Below are positions 1-11,416 of a stretch of 64,000 nucleotides of DNA, one piece after another (positions within the stretch are counted from its first letter, which is position 1; the number at the start of each line of letters is the position of its first letter). A program made the translations under genes and the position numbers. The DNA comes from Trochalopteron elliotii (taxonomy: Eukaryota > Chordata > Aves > Passeriformes > Leiothrichidae). Under the pieces are notes generated by a model that saw only the letters and a program-made list of their open reading frames with translations, ran no database searches and was not told the DNA's origin. The stretch lies in the NCBI GenBank assembly GCA_024734555.1, contig JANPWX010020150.1, positions 1,331,496 to 1,395,495 of the forward strand, written 5' to 3'.

Positions 1-320
1 CAGCCCCAACTTCCTCATCCTGTCTTCATGGAGCAAATGCTCCCATCCTCTTATCAAATTCATGATCTCCTCAGCAGGGCTTGCTCCAACAGTTCCATGT
101 CTTTCTCCCGTTGGGGGCACCAGATCTGAACACAATACTCCAGGTGGGGTTTCAGAAGAGCAAAGTGACAAAATCATCTCGTACCAGCTGTCCACACTCC
201 TTTGGATACAGCCCAGGATACATTTGGTTTCATTTGGGTCCAAGTGCACGCAGCTGGCTCATGAGTTTTTCATCAGCTATTATCCACAAGTTTTCCTCTG
301 CAGGGCTGTGCTCAATAAAC
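1..320 (-). mobile_element. CR1 LINE fragment, internal part of the 3' region, cut by window edge
   Basis: The plus strand reads as the reverse complement of the avian CR1 ORF2 region. Recognisable blocks include CTCCAACAGTTCCATGTC, ATACTCCAGGTGGGGTTTC, CAGCCCAGGATACATTTGG and TTTTCCTCTGCAGGGCTG. The element's 3' terminus would lie to the left, outside the window. Many substitutions break the reverse-transcriptase frame, so this is a dead copy. Apparent forward open frames over this stretch are antisense to CR1 and are not genes. Confidence 0.9.
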
Positions 321-2389
321 TGTTACCATGGTGGACAAAGTTTTGAGATTTTTGGCTTGAGGGTGGCACTATACTCCTCCAGTATTTGGTCAAAAAATGC
401 AAAACTAGATCTATCAATGTGAGAGGAAAGGACATAAAGCACTAAAACCAGGGGAGAATCTCCTTTGGATGCTCCTGGCAGTGTATGCTTCTGGAGGTTT
501 GACCTTAAGGGCAACCCAGCATTCACTTATTATCTGTACCCAGTTTGCATGTTAAAGAAGTAGGTGCTGTTTTCAGGAAGGGACAAAGTGAAATGCTTGT
601 TATGAAATTCTCCTGTGGAGCTAGGATCAAGTAAGGGGAAACCAGGAAGAAGACTTAGAAGTCTGTGGTTGGATAGGGAGGGCAAGAATAAGCATCAGTT
701 CAAGTACTTGGATTTGAAATATAAACACATCAGAATGGTTCTGGCCAAATTCAGCTACAAATTTATTTGGAAAACTGATATTTACGCCACTAAGTATATG
801 GAAGCAATATAATTTAATGAGAAGGAGTACATAAAGTTTCCAGATACTTGAACTCTTTCACACCTGCTACTTTATGCTCTTTTTCTTTACCCGTTACTTT
901 TTTCCATATTCAGGGAACACATTGCAAAGTTAAATCCTGGGTACCACAATGTGTGCTAGATCTTTTATACCAAACAGATATTTTTTTTGCCTATATTTCA
1001 AAGGCTGCATTTTAAGAGCTGGAAGCCCTAAGAATTGTCCACCCTTTCATCCAGCGTTCTATACAGGCTGATTCAGAAGATGCACTGGGAATTGCTAAAT
1101 GGCTTCAGCTTTGTCATAATATGCCAAAAATCTCATCTATAATTCCTTCTGGTTGTTAAACTTGCATCAAGCTAAATCGTTAAACAAATAGAAGATAAGA
1201 TGGTGCTTTTACTTTTATGCCCTGCCTATGGTACTCTCTGTCCTCTCCAACTCAGAGGATGCTCTAGGTAAATCTGTGGAATGGGGCTGAGGGCATCTTC
1301 CTCACAATACATTCAACCCCTCTGGGAAGTCCTGTTGGGTGCCTTTACGTGAATCACTCTTCAAACCAGTCAGTTTGCTGTGGGTCTACTTTGCGCTTCA
1401 TCTGAACAACTGAACAAGATGTTTTCTTAAAAGGTAGGACAGTTATCTTTTATTGTGAGGAAATAAAATGTGACTCACTATCAGTCTTCATATACCCTTT
1501 CCTGAGCTTTCATGAATTATTTACACACTCATTTTCAGGAACATTAAAACAAGTCAGTAGCCCACTTAATTTTAACCCACTTTTTCCTTGCTGTTTACTA
1601 TGCATTGCCTGGAATCAGTGGCTTGCTAACATTTTCAACCTTCTTTTTTATTTCTACCTCTGGTGTGTCTAAGGTGGAATGCCACAGCCAGGAGCCATCC
1701 TGTGCCATAATCCCAGCAGCAGAGCCTCCCTCACCTTCTAGGAGTTCTCTACATGTTCAGACTGTGAAAGGTTACTCCCCATCATTATCCTGATAATCAA
1801 TAAATGGATGGAAAATGTCCATGTAATGCAGACCTCACTGTAGGATACTTAGACCGTTTAATTGCTATTTGTATATAAAAAAGTGCATTTAGTGTCTCTT
1901 TTCTCAGTTTCTGCATGATCATTTGCTCACTTATTTTTTCTGGTCTAGACTGATTAACACAGAATTAGGTATGAAGAACAATTTTTTCTTTTCTACATCA
2001 GCCTTCTGGAAGTGCTTCACTGAGGAATCTCTGTTTCTGGTAACTGGCATGTGTGCACATCTGGGCTTGAAATCTGCCTTCAGGGGCCTCCTCTTTGTCC
2101 AGGCACATGCTAAAAAAGAGCAACGTGCAAGACCTTCTCAAATGGTTGCTGCGCTCTGCTGGCCGTCCTTGATGTGCCACAGAAAGCTTGTGTTTATTTG
2201 GAAAGTAAGAAAATAAGGCTATATGTGCAAATGCAAATGTAGGAATAAACAGCACCTGTTTATATATGTTATCATGAACCATTCAGTTTCAAGTGAGAAA
2301 TCGCTGTGAGGATGTGGGGCCGAATCTGTGAGTCCATCTGATAAGGCTTATACTTCCTGTCCCATGGGGATGGAAGGGGTGCCCCAGAC
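321..2389. other. Unique AT-rich sequence, no gene seen
   Basis: No recognisable exon, RNA gene or transposon was found. Short open frames on both strands are at chance length for this composition. There are no CpG-dense segments. I see nothing specific to annotate here. Confidence 0.6.
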
Positions 2390-2833
2390 TGTAGTGGCGT
2401 GTGTTTTAGGTTTGGATTTGTATTGTATTTTGTTATTTGTCTGTACTTGGTATGTTCCTTTCACCCGCCCATTCCTACCCCTGATGTACCTGGTATCCTC
2501 CTGATGTAACCCCACCCCCTTCCCTTCCCCATTGGGTCAGAGCATTTCCCCGCCCAGGCCCCGAGCTGGGAAAAGAGACACACGAGGCCCAGTCTCTCTC
2601 TCTCTCTCTCTCCATGCTTCCTCCATGCTGGAACAGGGGCTCTGGCACAGCCTTTTCCACATGGACTGCACTGAATAAACATCTTCCTAACCCAAGAGAG
2701 AGCACGCTTCCTTCTTCCAAGCCTGAATCCATGCTTCAGCCAGCTGTTTGGAGGAGGGCCCACAAACTTCTATAAATTGGCCTGGGGAATCTGCTAGCCG
2801 GCAATAGCACTCCCACGAACGAGCCAGTTTATA
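2390..2833 (+). mobile_element. Solo LTR of an endogenous retrovirus, about 444 bp
   Basis: The element opens with TGTAGTGG, as does the LTR at 18795. It is more GC-rich than its surroundings and carries an AATAAA polyadenylation signal at 2674-2679 followed by about 150 bp of U5-like sequence. It ends in GTTTATA. The six bases CCAGAC occur immediately before the start (2384-2389) and immediately after the end (2834-2839), which fits a 6-bp target-site duplication. The terminal dinucleotide is TA rather than CA, compatible with one C-to-T change. No gag, pol or env sequence adjoins it, so it is probably a solo LTR. A TC run sits at 2593-2612. Confidence 0.75.
2593..2612. repeat. (TC)n microsatellite inside the LTR
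   Basis: Ten uninterrupted TC units lie within the solo LTR, upstream of its AATAAA signal. Confidence 0.9.
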
Positions 2834-2928
2834 CCAGACAGATCATCACACTTGCATCTATTCAAGATGGAATCACAAGCAGTGTCAGGAGAGGAGCATT
2901 CAATGCATGACCATTTGGGGTAGCTGAT

Positions 2929-3245
2929 CACAGAATCACAGAATGGGCAAGGCTGGAAGGGATCTCAGTGCGTCATCTGGTCCCACCTCCCTGCTCCAGC
3001 AGGGTCATCCCAGAGCACAGGGCACAGGATTGTGTCCAGAAGGGTTGGCATATCTCCAGTGATGGTGACTCCATAGCCTCTCTGTACAATCTCTCCCAGT
3101 GCTCAGTCATTGCCCAGGCACAGAAGTTCTTCCTCATGTCCAGATGGAACTTCCTGGATGTAATTTTCCACAATCGTCTCCTCTCCTGTTTCTGGGCACC
3201 AAGGAGAAGGGGAGTCAGCAGAGTGGTCTCATAGGAGAAACTTCC
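2929..3245 (-). mobile_element. CR1 LINE, 3' end with ORF2 C-terminus
   Basis: It begins on the plus strand with CACAGAATCACAGAATGG and GGCTGGAAGGGATCTCAG, the reverse complement of the CR1 3' terminus. The minus-strand translation contains the conserved end of CR1 ORF2: FHLDMRKNF, then TEHWERL, then ESPSLE. The copy is 5'-truncated, as is usual for CR1, and its frame is damaged. The subfamily resembles the 'GGTCATCCCAGAGCACAGG' type also seen at 31530-32318. Confidence 0.92.
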
Positions 3246-4452
3246 TCCCTGTTTACATATCAGAAACAAGGAAAATCCTGTAAGAGCAGAAAGCATGAAA
3301 CAAAACCAAGCATCCAATCTCTCATTTATTTTACCAGAATAAATTGTACCTTAATATCTCCCACATTACCCCATTTCTTCAGGTAATATTTGAGTGCTTG
3401 TAAAATTCTCCTCTGAGTTGAACCCATGTCCTCTTACATTACAGCTCAGTCTAGGAAATACTTGTTGCACATACCTCATTGTGCTTTTATTTTTTGTGGC
3501 AAAGCTACACTTTACATTTTACTGGTGCAGAATCTTACCAATAACTGACACAGTGCTGTCAATTAACATTTAGTGTGTCTATAGGCTCCTGCTGAGTTTA
3601 ACATGTTGGCTGCTATGTTTGCTATGGAGCCACTATTCTCCAATTAGAATGCATGCTGAGAGGAAAAAGTTTGAGTATAATGGGTCAGGAGTTGGTTTTC
3701 CCCAACAGACTTCAAAATGCTGAGCAGATTTAAGGCTGTACTGCTGAATTATCCCTTTTAAACATTGTGTAGCCTTACACAGTGATAGTAAACAACTGTG
3801 GTACACTGTCTACAATGTTGGCATTTTTCATCCATCTGTTCTTCCTGTGCTCTGAGAAGGTCAGGTGTGATCCTGGTCCAGTCCAAAATGAACAAAGCTA
3901 CACTAGTCCTGCAGTGATACTGAAGTGATGAGAAAAGCTAGACAGACACCAAGGAGGGCAGCTGATTGCAGATATCTTACATCATTACCTTAGGACTAGC
4001 TTTGTGGTCATATTTCCACTCCCAAAATTCTGCTGCACACATGTCAGAATAATGCTTTGTCTCTTTTCATCTAGAAACAGCGTTCTTCACATTCCAGGCC
4101 AGACCAGATGATGATATTCATGTTGGTTTTACTAAGATGGAGAGTGATCTTTATGAAACACAGCACGAAGTTGTAAAGTCACAGGAGACATACAAAATAT
4201 TGCTGAATACAAGTGCCATGTGTAACCCTTTGGGGTGCCAGACACCTCAAGTGATACTTACAGCACATAGTCCTGTGCTTGCAGAGTTTTCACTTGAGGA
4301 CAAATGAAAGCGATTCTTAGGTGTGGCCTTTGGTGTAAAGCAGTTTTATTTACTTCTTTAACAAAATAACACACTTCCTTTGTATGTATGTTCTCACTGA
4401 TGATTCCAGAATGCCTCTGAAGTGTGGCACTTGCTGATACATTCATAAAAGT
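3246..4452. other. Unique sequence, nothing recognised
   Basis: No repeat family, exon or RNA gene is apparent. Only short chance open frames occur. Confidence 0.55.
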
Positions 4453-4575
4453 GTAGAATCATATAGGGGTTTGTGTTGGAAGGGATATCCAGCCATCTAA
4501 AGGCTATCTATTCCATCCTCCATTGAGCAGGGACATCTTCAACTTTGGTTCTTATGTGTCATGGCCAACCTCTGA
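4453..4575 (-). mobile_element. Degraded CR1 3' end
   Basis: GTAGAATCATATAGGGG followed by GTGTTGGAAGGGATATCC and GAGCAGGGACATCTTCAAC matches the CR1 3' terminus in reverse orientation, with several indels. The right boundary is approximate because similarity fades. Confidence 0.7.
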
Positions 4576-5879
4576 TAAGTTTGTTCTGTGTTGGGTTCTC
4601 TAGTCAACAGCGTGATCCTTCCCAGATGAGTCGTCTTATCCTTCTGAAGGAGTGAAGATTTGCACTGTTACTTGCACTGTTCACTAAATGTTCAGAGGAG
4701 TGTCCAATAATCTCTGTTAAGGACTCAATCAGTAGCTGCAAGTCAAGGACAAAAAGAGTACACAGAGAAAGATGTCAGGACAGAGTCTAAAAGTGTCATG
4801 CTGAAAATGTGTTGGTGCCCTGCCTTGCCTGGGGTCAACGGGACTTGACAAGAATTTGAAAGAAACAAGAACGGCAAGAACATCCTGACCACACCTTATT
4901 TAGAAAATCTGCAGTGCACCTTCTCTAGAGTCTCTTTTCCTGTTCTTATTTTCTGGATGGTGCAAAGGATTGAAGATCTACAACACAAGTGCGGTTGTCA
5001 CTAAAAACACCAAGTGTTATTAGCAATGAGTCTCTCAATTCCCATGTTTGAAAGCCTGAAAGTCTGAGCTGTTTTGGTTTTTTTTCCTTTTTTTTTTCCT
5101 CTCTCACTATCCTTGAGATATCTAAGTCCTTGTGCAAATTTGGTGAAGAATATAAAATACATTTGTAACTCACTCTTCATCCAACTAGAAACTAGCAGAA
5201 CAGCAACACATGTGAGATTTAGGAGATCCTATTTTCCAGAAAACTGAAAAATATTCAGCAGAACAAAGCATATTTTTGCTATCAAAGCAAAATAGTTTAG
5301 TCTATATGCCCGTGTGTGTATGTCACTTGAAATTATAGGTGAGCCAAATTACCCATAAATTATCTGGCTGGTCAGTGAACCACAGGAGCTGGCATTTCCC
5401 AGATGCCATGAACGTTTTCCCATTCACTTCACTTTCATTTTATTTAAAATAAACTGCTTGACATCTAAAATGACTGAGGCTATTGCAGATAAAAAAAATA
5501 TACACTTAGAGTGTAAAGTCTTGTGCCTATTCTTGCTATTTGTGTCAGCCTGTAAAAGGAAGTGCTCTGATTGATATAAACTATTATGACACACATGAAA
5601 AAAAGTATTAGAGATTGAACAAGGTGCATTGTTGCTGATTATTCATCCATTACTCTGATACATTGAGCAAGCATGTCGTCTTGATATAATACTTTTAAGC
5701 CTGATATAATTCTACGGATATCAGTGTGAAATTTTTTATTTCCATGACTGTTGGATCAGACCTTAATGAAATTGTAAAAGCTCCCCATTTGTTTAAGATA
5801 TTCTCAGAAGCAAATCAAAGCAAGAGGCTTCCCTAAACCCTTTACAAAAAGCCTAATAAGCAGCATAGATGAAGTCAAA

Positions 5880-6450
5880 ACTCTGCACAGCCACTTCCCT
5901 TTGTGGTCTCTAATAATAATATATTTGTGAATAATCCGTAATTAAATGAGAAGAGCATAACATTAATTATTTCACTAGATTGTTAATCAGCAGGGTATTC
6001 TGTGCCCCCCTCCTAGTAGCTAACCTGTCAGGGTCTAATAATTGTTGCCATGAACAGGGTTGGGTTAAGGTCCCTGAGGAATGCCAATTCTCTTGTTCCA
6101 TTAGTGAGAGCACATATAGATCATTTTCAGTACTAATCTAGGGCTAAAATCAATTATGTCTCTTGTATTTAAAAATTAAATTGACTCACCATGGGAGTAG
6201 GATAAAGGGAAAAAATACATTCCTCCTATTATGTGTAATTACAATTGTAAAACATTTTCCTTCGAAATGTAATTGCTGCCTATAGAGACTAAAGCTGGAG
6301 AGCTTAAAATGTTTAGCTGACGCATTCAGTTGTCTTTCAGGTTTTCCTCTGGATTATTTAACTTGCTGAAACAGTGTTATAGACTTGACTTTTAAAGGCT
6401 CTCAGAAACAGCTCAGGGTTTAAGAAAAACAAAAAGACTGCAAAATGAAG
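5880..6450. promoter_or_regulatory. Possible conserved non-coding element (tentative)
   Basis: The block is free of recognised repeats and dense in homeodomain-type cores such as TAATTA, ATTAAT, GTAATTAC and CAATTAT. It also holds a local C-run and scattered CpG in an otherwise CpG-poor setting. This texture is typical of vertebrate developmental enhancers, but conservation cannot be tested from one sequence. The boundaries are my own estimate. Confidence 0.25.
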
Positions 6451-7254
6451 TAATTTTATCATCTTATTAAAAGTGTGATGAGAGTAATTTATTCTTATAT
6501 ATACTCCTTTTTAGGAAGAAAAATTATCAACTACCTGTAGCCTAAGAATTTCCATTTTCCCAGATACTGTATAGCTTTCTGCCTATATCTGGCTTTTCTT
6601 TTCATTATTGGGTTCTTATGAGGCCTTCAAGAGTAGTTAATCAAAGCTATGCAATATGTATGACCTGCCACTCAGGGACAAGGCTTTGAAGGTCACCAGA
6701 GAGAGCAACAATGGTCCTTTCCTGTGCTGGGCAGGAGCACAGTGAAGGTCATATGGTTCTGCAGGATGGGCATGTAAGATATTGCGCACATACTCCACTC
6801 TGGGGCCAGGCTGCAATCCTACAACACTCTTTATTCTCAATTTTAGATTTTGTGCATTCTGTCTTGTTGGCTATTAGTACCAGGTCTGTGCAGCCACCAG
6901 CTATATATGCTACAGAATAAGTTCTTTATAGCATAAGGAACTGCTGATGACGAAACTTGTCTTCCTGTTTACAAATATATATAGATCTCTGAAAGAATCT
7001 TGAGTAGCAACAGTACAGAAATAACCTGCATCACTTGCCATGCTAATCACGTCCTGATCTTATGAAAGATTTTACAATATCTGCACCTTCCCTAAACCAG
7101 TTGAAACCCAGGAATATGATTTTGAGGAGGACAGTACCCCTTTCTTCATGGGCAATTTTCAAACTCCCATTGTGTTTTGCCAGCTTTAGAACCCCTAGAC
7201 CACTAAGATGAACAGTTTTGAGGGGTACACTCAACAAATGTATGTGTTTTAAAT

Positions 7255-7530
7255 TTTGTTTCTTATTGCATTATTCATCAAGCCTAGTTATATGCATATT
7301 ATGGATATGAATGGCTTTCTATACAGTTGCAGGGATGATGCTTTCTGGACAGCTTATTATTCATGTAGTTTATTTGCCACGTTTAAAAGTAACCTCTGAC
7401 CTGTGGATTCTATAACGATTGATTAGTCATTTATTAAGACATCTAACAATCCATTATTCATCTTCCATAAATTATTTATAAGTGTGCCTCTTATTTGATG
7501 CATGACTGCTATATTTAGAGTACATAAATA
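7255..7530. promoter_or_regulatory. Possible conserved non-coding element (tentative)
   Basis: TTATTCAT occurs near 7268, 7358 and 7455. ATGCATATTATGGATATG, GATTGATTAG, CATTTATTAAG and AAATTATTTATAAG lie close by. These resemble clustered homeodomain, POU and MEF2-like sites, and no transposon similarity was seen. The call is by texture only. Confidence 0.25.
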
Positions 7531-8165
7531 AGTCAGGAAAAGCTAACTCCTGCAGTGTCTTAACATTGATAAATGTTGTATCAATAGCCAGATGATGCAA
7601 TCTTTATTAATCCAATGGTAATTTTTGTTCAGGGTAATATTTAGCATTAAAACAATGAAGACTTCCATCTCTGTGCCTTGCAAGCCAACCAGAGAAGTTA
7701 TTTTAAATTGTTTTTTAAAATATAGAAGTCCATCTTTTTTATCACCCTGAGTGGAAATAAACACTAACCTTTGATTTGTGTGAAATTAATTCTCTGTTTT
7801 CCAGGCACTGGCAAATTCTATTTCTTCACAAATTTTCTACACAGACATGACAAGGTATTTACATTTTTCATAGCTGTGTGAAAAGGCGGAACTGAATCAC
7901 AAGCATGCTGAAAATCCATGGGTTGTTTGACTTCAGCCTGGTTTAATAAACTCAATTTTTTGAGGCTCATGAAGGATTAATGAATGTGAGATGGAAATGG
8001 TTGTGCTGGTGGGGAGCCAACAAACTTCTGGGCGTTCATCTAATTTCTGTTCTGTCTTGTCCTGTCTTATCTTACCTTATGCTGATTCATCATGTAATGC
8101 CTGCGTCAAATGACTTTATGTATTTTTCTGAGTTTTACTCACACCATGTCAGGTAAAAAAGAGTG

Positions 8166-8194
8166 GTTTTTTTTTGTTTTGTTTTGTTTTTTTT
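8166..8194. repeat. T-rich (TTTTG)n run
   Basis: A thymine run interrupted by single G residues, a simple repeat with TTTTG periodicity. Confidence 0.85.
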
Positions 8195-8574
8195 AAATTT
8201 CTATTTGATAATAATATACCCATTCCCAAGCCCTTTTCAGAGCAGAGTAAATCTAAGATCCAAGAAACAGTCTTTGCACTTGAAGAAAAAGGGTGGTGGG
8301 TACTGATTTTTCTCAGGTCATTACTTTTATTTCAACTATTTCTTTAATTGAAGAAAGAGGTTGTGAAGTAGTGACTACTACTCTTAGACAACATGTGACA
8401 GACCTTGAGAAATCCCAAAACTAAATATCAGAGCACTGAACTGCATTGTTTATTGTATGACAAGCACGCACAGAGAGCTTGGTGGACTCACAGTTCTGAT
8501 ACAACTGGAATCACTTTAAAAACTGGACATACAGCAATGATTTATTTTGATTAGCATTAATTTACAGGAGTATG

Positions 8575-8826
8575 AAGTGATTGGACAAGGGGAAATGGCT
8601 TCAAACTAACAGAGAGTAGGTTTAGATTGGATATCAGGAAGAAACTCTTTCCTGTGTGAGTGGTGAGGCCCCGGTACAGGTTTCCCACAGAAGCTGTGGC
8701 TGTCCCATCCCTGGAAAAGTTCCAGGGCAGCCTGGGATAGTGGAAGGTGTTCCTGCCCATGGCAGGGTGGTGGAATTAGACGGTTTCAAAGGTCCCTTCC
8801 AACCCAAGCCTTTCTATGATTTTATG
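8575..8826 (+). mobile_element. CR1 LINE, 5'-truncated 3' end
   Basis: It reads in the CR1 sense direction: GGACAAGGGGAAATGGC, then GGTTTAGATTGGATATC, then AGAAGCTGTGGCTGTCCC, then GTGGAAGGTGTTCCTGCC, ending in CCTTTCTATGATTTTATG. This is the ORF2 C-terminal codons plus the 3' UTR. The open frame over it is CR1-derived and not a host gene. Confidence 0.92.
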
Positions 8827-10589
8827 AATTGTTCCAAATTTTCGCAGCTGGAAAGTGACAGAGGTGTTTCAAAGCCCAGGAGAAATCAGAAAGCACCATC
8901 ATTTCTTGAAAAATCTACATTTTACACCAGGTAGATACTATAAGGCACAAAAGAACTGCATTTTGTGTTACATTCTTTTGCTGACTGTTGCCATTAATAA
9001 GGTACAACCTCTTAAAAATCAGAAGGAACAGAGAAGAGCCCAGATATAAAAGGGCAATGAAACGAGAGATATCCTCTCTTCCTTCACCCACAGGTGCCAG
9101 TCTGTTTGAAGTCTGACCCAGCTGGGCTTGCAAGACAATGGTGAATGTTACACTGCCTCCACATCCTCTGCAGATAATCATCACTCTCCATTACTGCTAA
9201 TATGCAGGTGCCAAAATAGATATTACGCAAATATAAGCTTTAGAAATGCAGGCAGACAGAAAGAGTGTGACACTCTCGGTCAGCAGGAAGCCATTTTAGA
9301 ACTTGCACAGTTTAAACAATTATTTTAAATCCTTTCTCACTATAACTGATATATAGAATGATAAAAGAGTGAGTGTACCTGGGTGTCTTTCATGGATTAT
9401 TTCTTTTTGTTCACCCTCACCACAGAAATAAGAAACAACATGTTCCAGTGACATCTGACTCCTTTGATACCTTTAAATGCTTCCTCAGACAATACATTAT
9501 TGTATTTGTAACATCTTCCCTGTGGTTCCCACAGCAGCTCCAGAAACATTGCAGTTTGTTGACAAAACAAATGAGCCTGAGACATTGTGATGAAGGACAC
9601 TCTTCCCTGGAGTTTTCATCCAGAAAGGATCACTGCAGTAGCCATAGAAAAGCTGTTTAAAGCAGAGGCAAGATAAGAATTCTGGACAATTTGATCGGCT
9701 ATACATGAGGACTCAGAATCTTATTTGACTGCAAAATACCTAATTGACCTTGAAGCTGAAACAACTTGTCAGGGGATCTGTTGCTTCAGTTGCTCTCTGT
9801 CAGTTCCTCAGCTAGCTCTTCCTTTCAGATTCCAGCTAAAAAACCCCAGACTGGTGGAAGTGTGACAGCACTGGGCCAGGGTGAAAAGGACTGGATGTTC
9901 AAATAGGAGAAAAGTGTATTCACAGTATTTGCTTTAATTTTTGCATTACATTTTATGCAAAATCTAGTGACAGCTATTGAATCAAAATATATGCAAAACA
10001 TGAAAAGGAGGTTAAAAAAATCTCAAAAGCAATGCTGTGGCAAAAGGTGGCCAGGCCTATTAGACATGGATTTAAATGAGTAAGCAGTTAATACAAAGAC
10101 ATTTATGATTATGGAACAATACAGAAAGCTAGAGGTAAGTTCAGTTAACTTTGCAACAGAATCTGAGGTGTTATTTACAATATACAGTATACTACTGCAT
10201 GGATTAGCTTCATTTCATAAGATTTTTTTTGAGATTTTGTGTATATGGCTGCTGGGTACTTCAGGTGTCTCCTTTCATCCTTGCAAAAGTAGGAGTATTC
10301 ATATATCATTCCTGTGGTCTGGGTAGACCACTGGTTTTAGCACTCTGGAACCCTTTTTTACCCTGGCCCAAGATTTTAACACAGGAGGCTCAAAAATTTC
10401 CAAAATGTTCTCTTCCATGGCATTTTTATCTTCACTGACACAAGTTTCAATAACTCTCATTTTAACTTTTTTTGCCGAAATTATATGCTGTCCTACCTGT
10501 CAGAGATGTCAAGTATGCATCATTTCTTCTTCCTCAGCAGCAGTCTCAGGAAGACTAAGGAAGAATGTGTGACCAGTATCAGCAGTACC
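8827..10589. other. Unique sequence, nothing recognised
   Basis: AT-rich DNA with chance-length open frames on both strands. No repeat or RNA gene was identified. Confidence 0.55.
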
Positions 10590-10760
10590 CCCAGGATATC
10601 TTCTCTAGACTAAATAACCTGAATCCCTTCAATCTTTCTGCTTAGGTCATTTTTCCAGAGCCCTTCTGACATCCCTTCCTGATTATGTTTTCTGAATACT
10701 CAGACCATGTTTTTCTTGAAGTGATGTGTTTAAAACTGCTCAAGAGCCTGCAGATAGTAG
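10590..10760 (-). mobile_element. Old, highly diverged CR1 fragment
   Basis: TCTCTAGACTAAATAACC, then CCCTTCAATCTTTCTGC, then CCAGAGCCCTTCTGACATC, then TTTCTTGAAGTGATGTG follow the order of the CR1 'TTCTCCAGACTAAACAACCC' region on the minus strand. Divergence is high and the ends are fuzzy. Confidence 0.5.
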
Positions 10761-11319
10761 AAGACATCCTATCAATATTAATATTTTTTAATTTTGATCA
10801 TTACAAAGTACCCTTATGACATAAAGAATTGATTAATCTACTGCAGAGAAGTTTCTTTTTCCTGTCCCAAAACCAAGGAAGCTGCACAATGTCAAGCATT
10901 TTAACAATAGAAATTAATTTAACTTGAAATAAAAAATCAAGTCCATCCACTAAGGTATTCCTTCAAATCTACTTAAAAATTTTAAATGGTGTAACCTCAG
11001 AGCAAATTGTCAAATGACCCTAGTGAGAGTTTGAAGAATGCAGTGTACTTAGATACCCAGCTTCAAAAATGCTTGAACAGAGGTGAGGTGAGATTTACCT
11101 TTAGCCACTGTTTTAGCCACTGTGGGTTTTTTTGTGGTGTTGCAGAGCAGTAGAAAATACCTGGACACTTCCATGTACCAAAACAAATTTTCTTCCCTAA
11201 ACTTCATTGTTTGTTTTTTTTCTGATTTTTTTACAAGAAACTCCAAGAGTTGAAACTCATGTTTAAGTTACTATATCTTAATTATTACCACACGTCCTCT
11301 GAGCCACAGTCTACTGTCT
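10761..11319. other. Unique sequence, nothing recognised
   Basis: A short AT-rich stretch between two CR1 remnants, with no gene or repeat recognised. Confidence 0.55.
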
Positions 11320-11416
11320 GAGCAACTTGGTCCAGTGGAAGGTGTCCCTGTTCATGACGGAGGGCTTGAGATGATCTTTAATGTCCCTTCTAACCCAAGA
11401 CATTCTATGATTCTGT
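11320..11416 (+). mobile_element. CR1 3' terminal fragment
   Basis: GAGCAACTTGGTCCAGTGG, then AAGGTGTCCCTGTTCATG, then TTTAATGTCCCTTCTAACC, then CATTCTATGATTCTGTAATC is the last 95 bp or so of CR1 in sense orientation. Confidence 0.88.

Larger units (their letters stand above)
4576..8574. other. Long unique AT-rich stretch
   Basis: No gene or mobile element was recognised in these 4 kb. Two sub-blocks (about 5880-6450 and 7255-7530) are rich in TAAT/ATTA motifs and are listed separately as possible regulatory DNA. A T/G-rich run lies at 8166-8194. Confidence 0.55.

Noticed and set aside
62..422. Two overlapping forward frames at the left edge
   Set aside because: They are antisense to a CR1 LINE.
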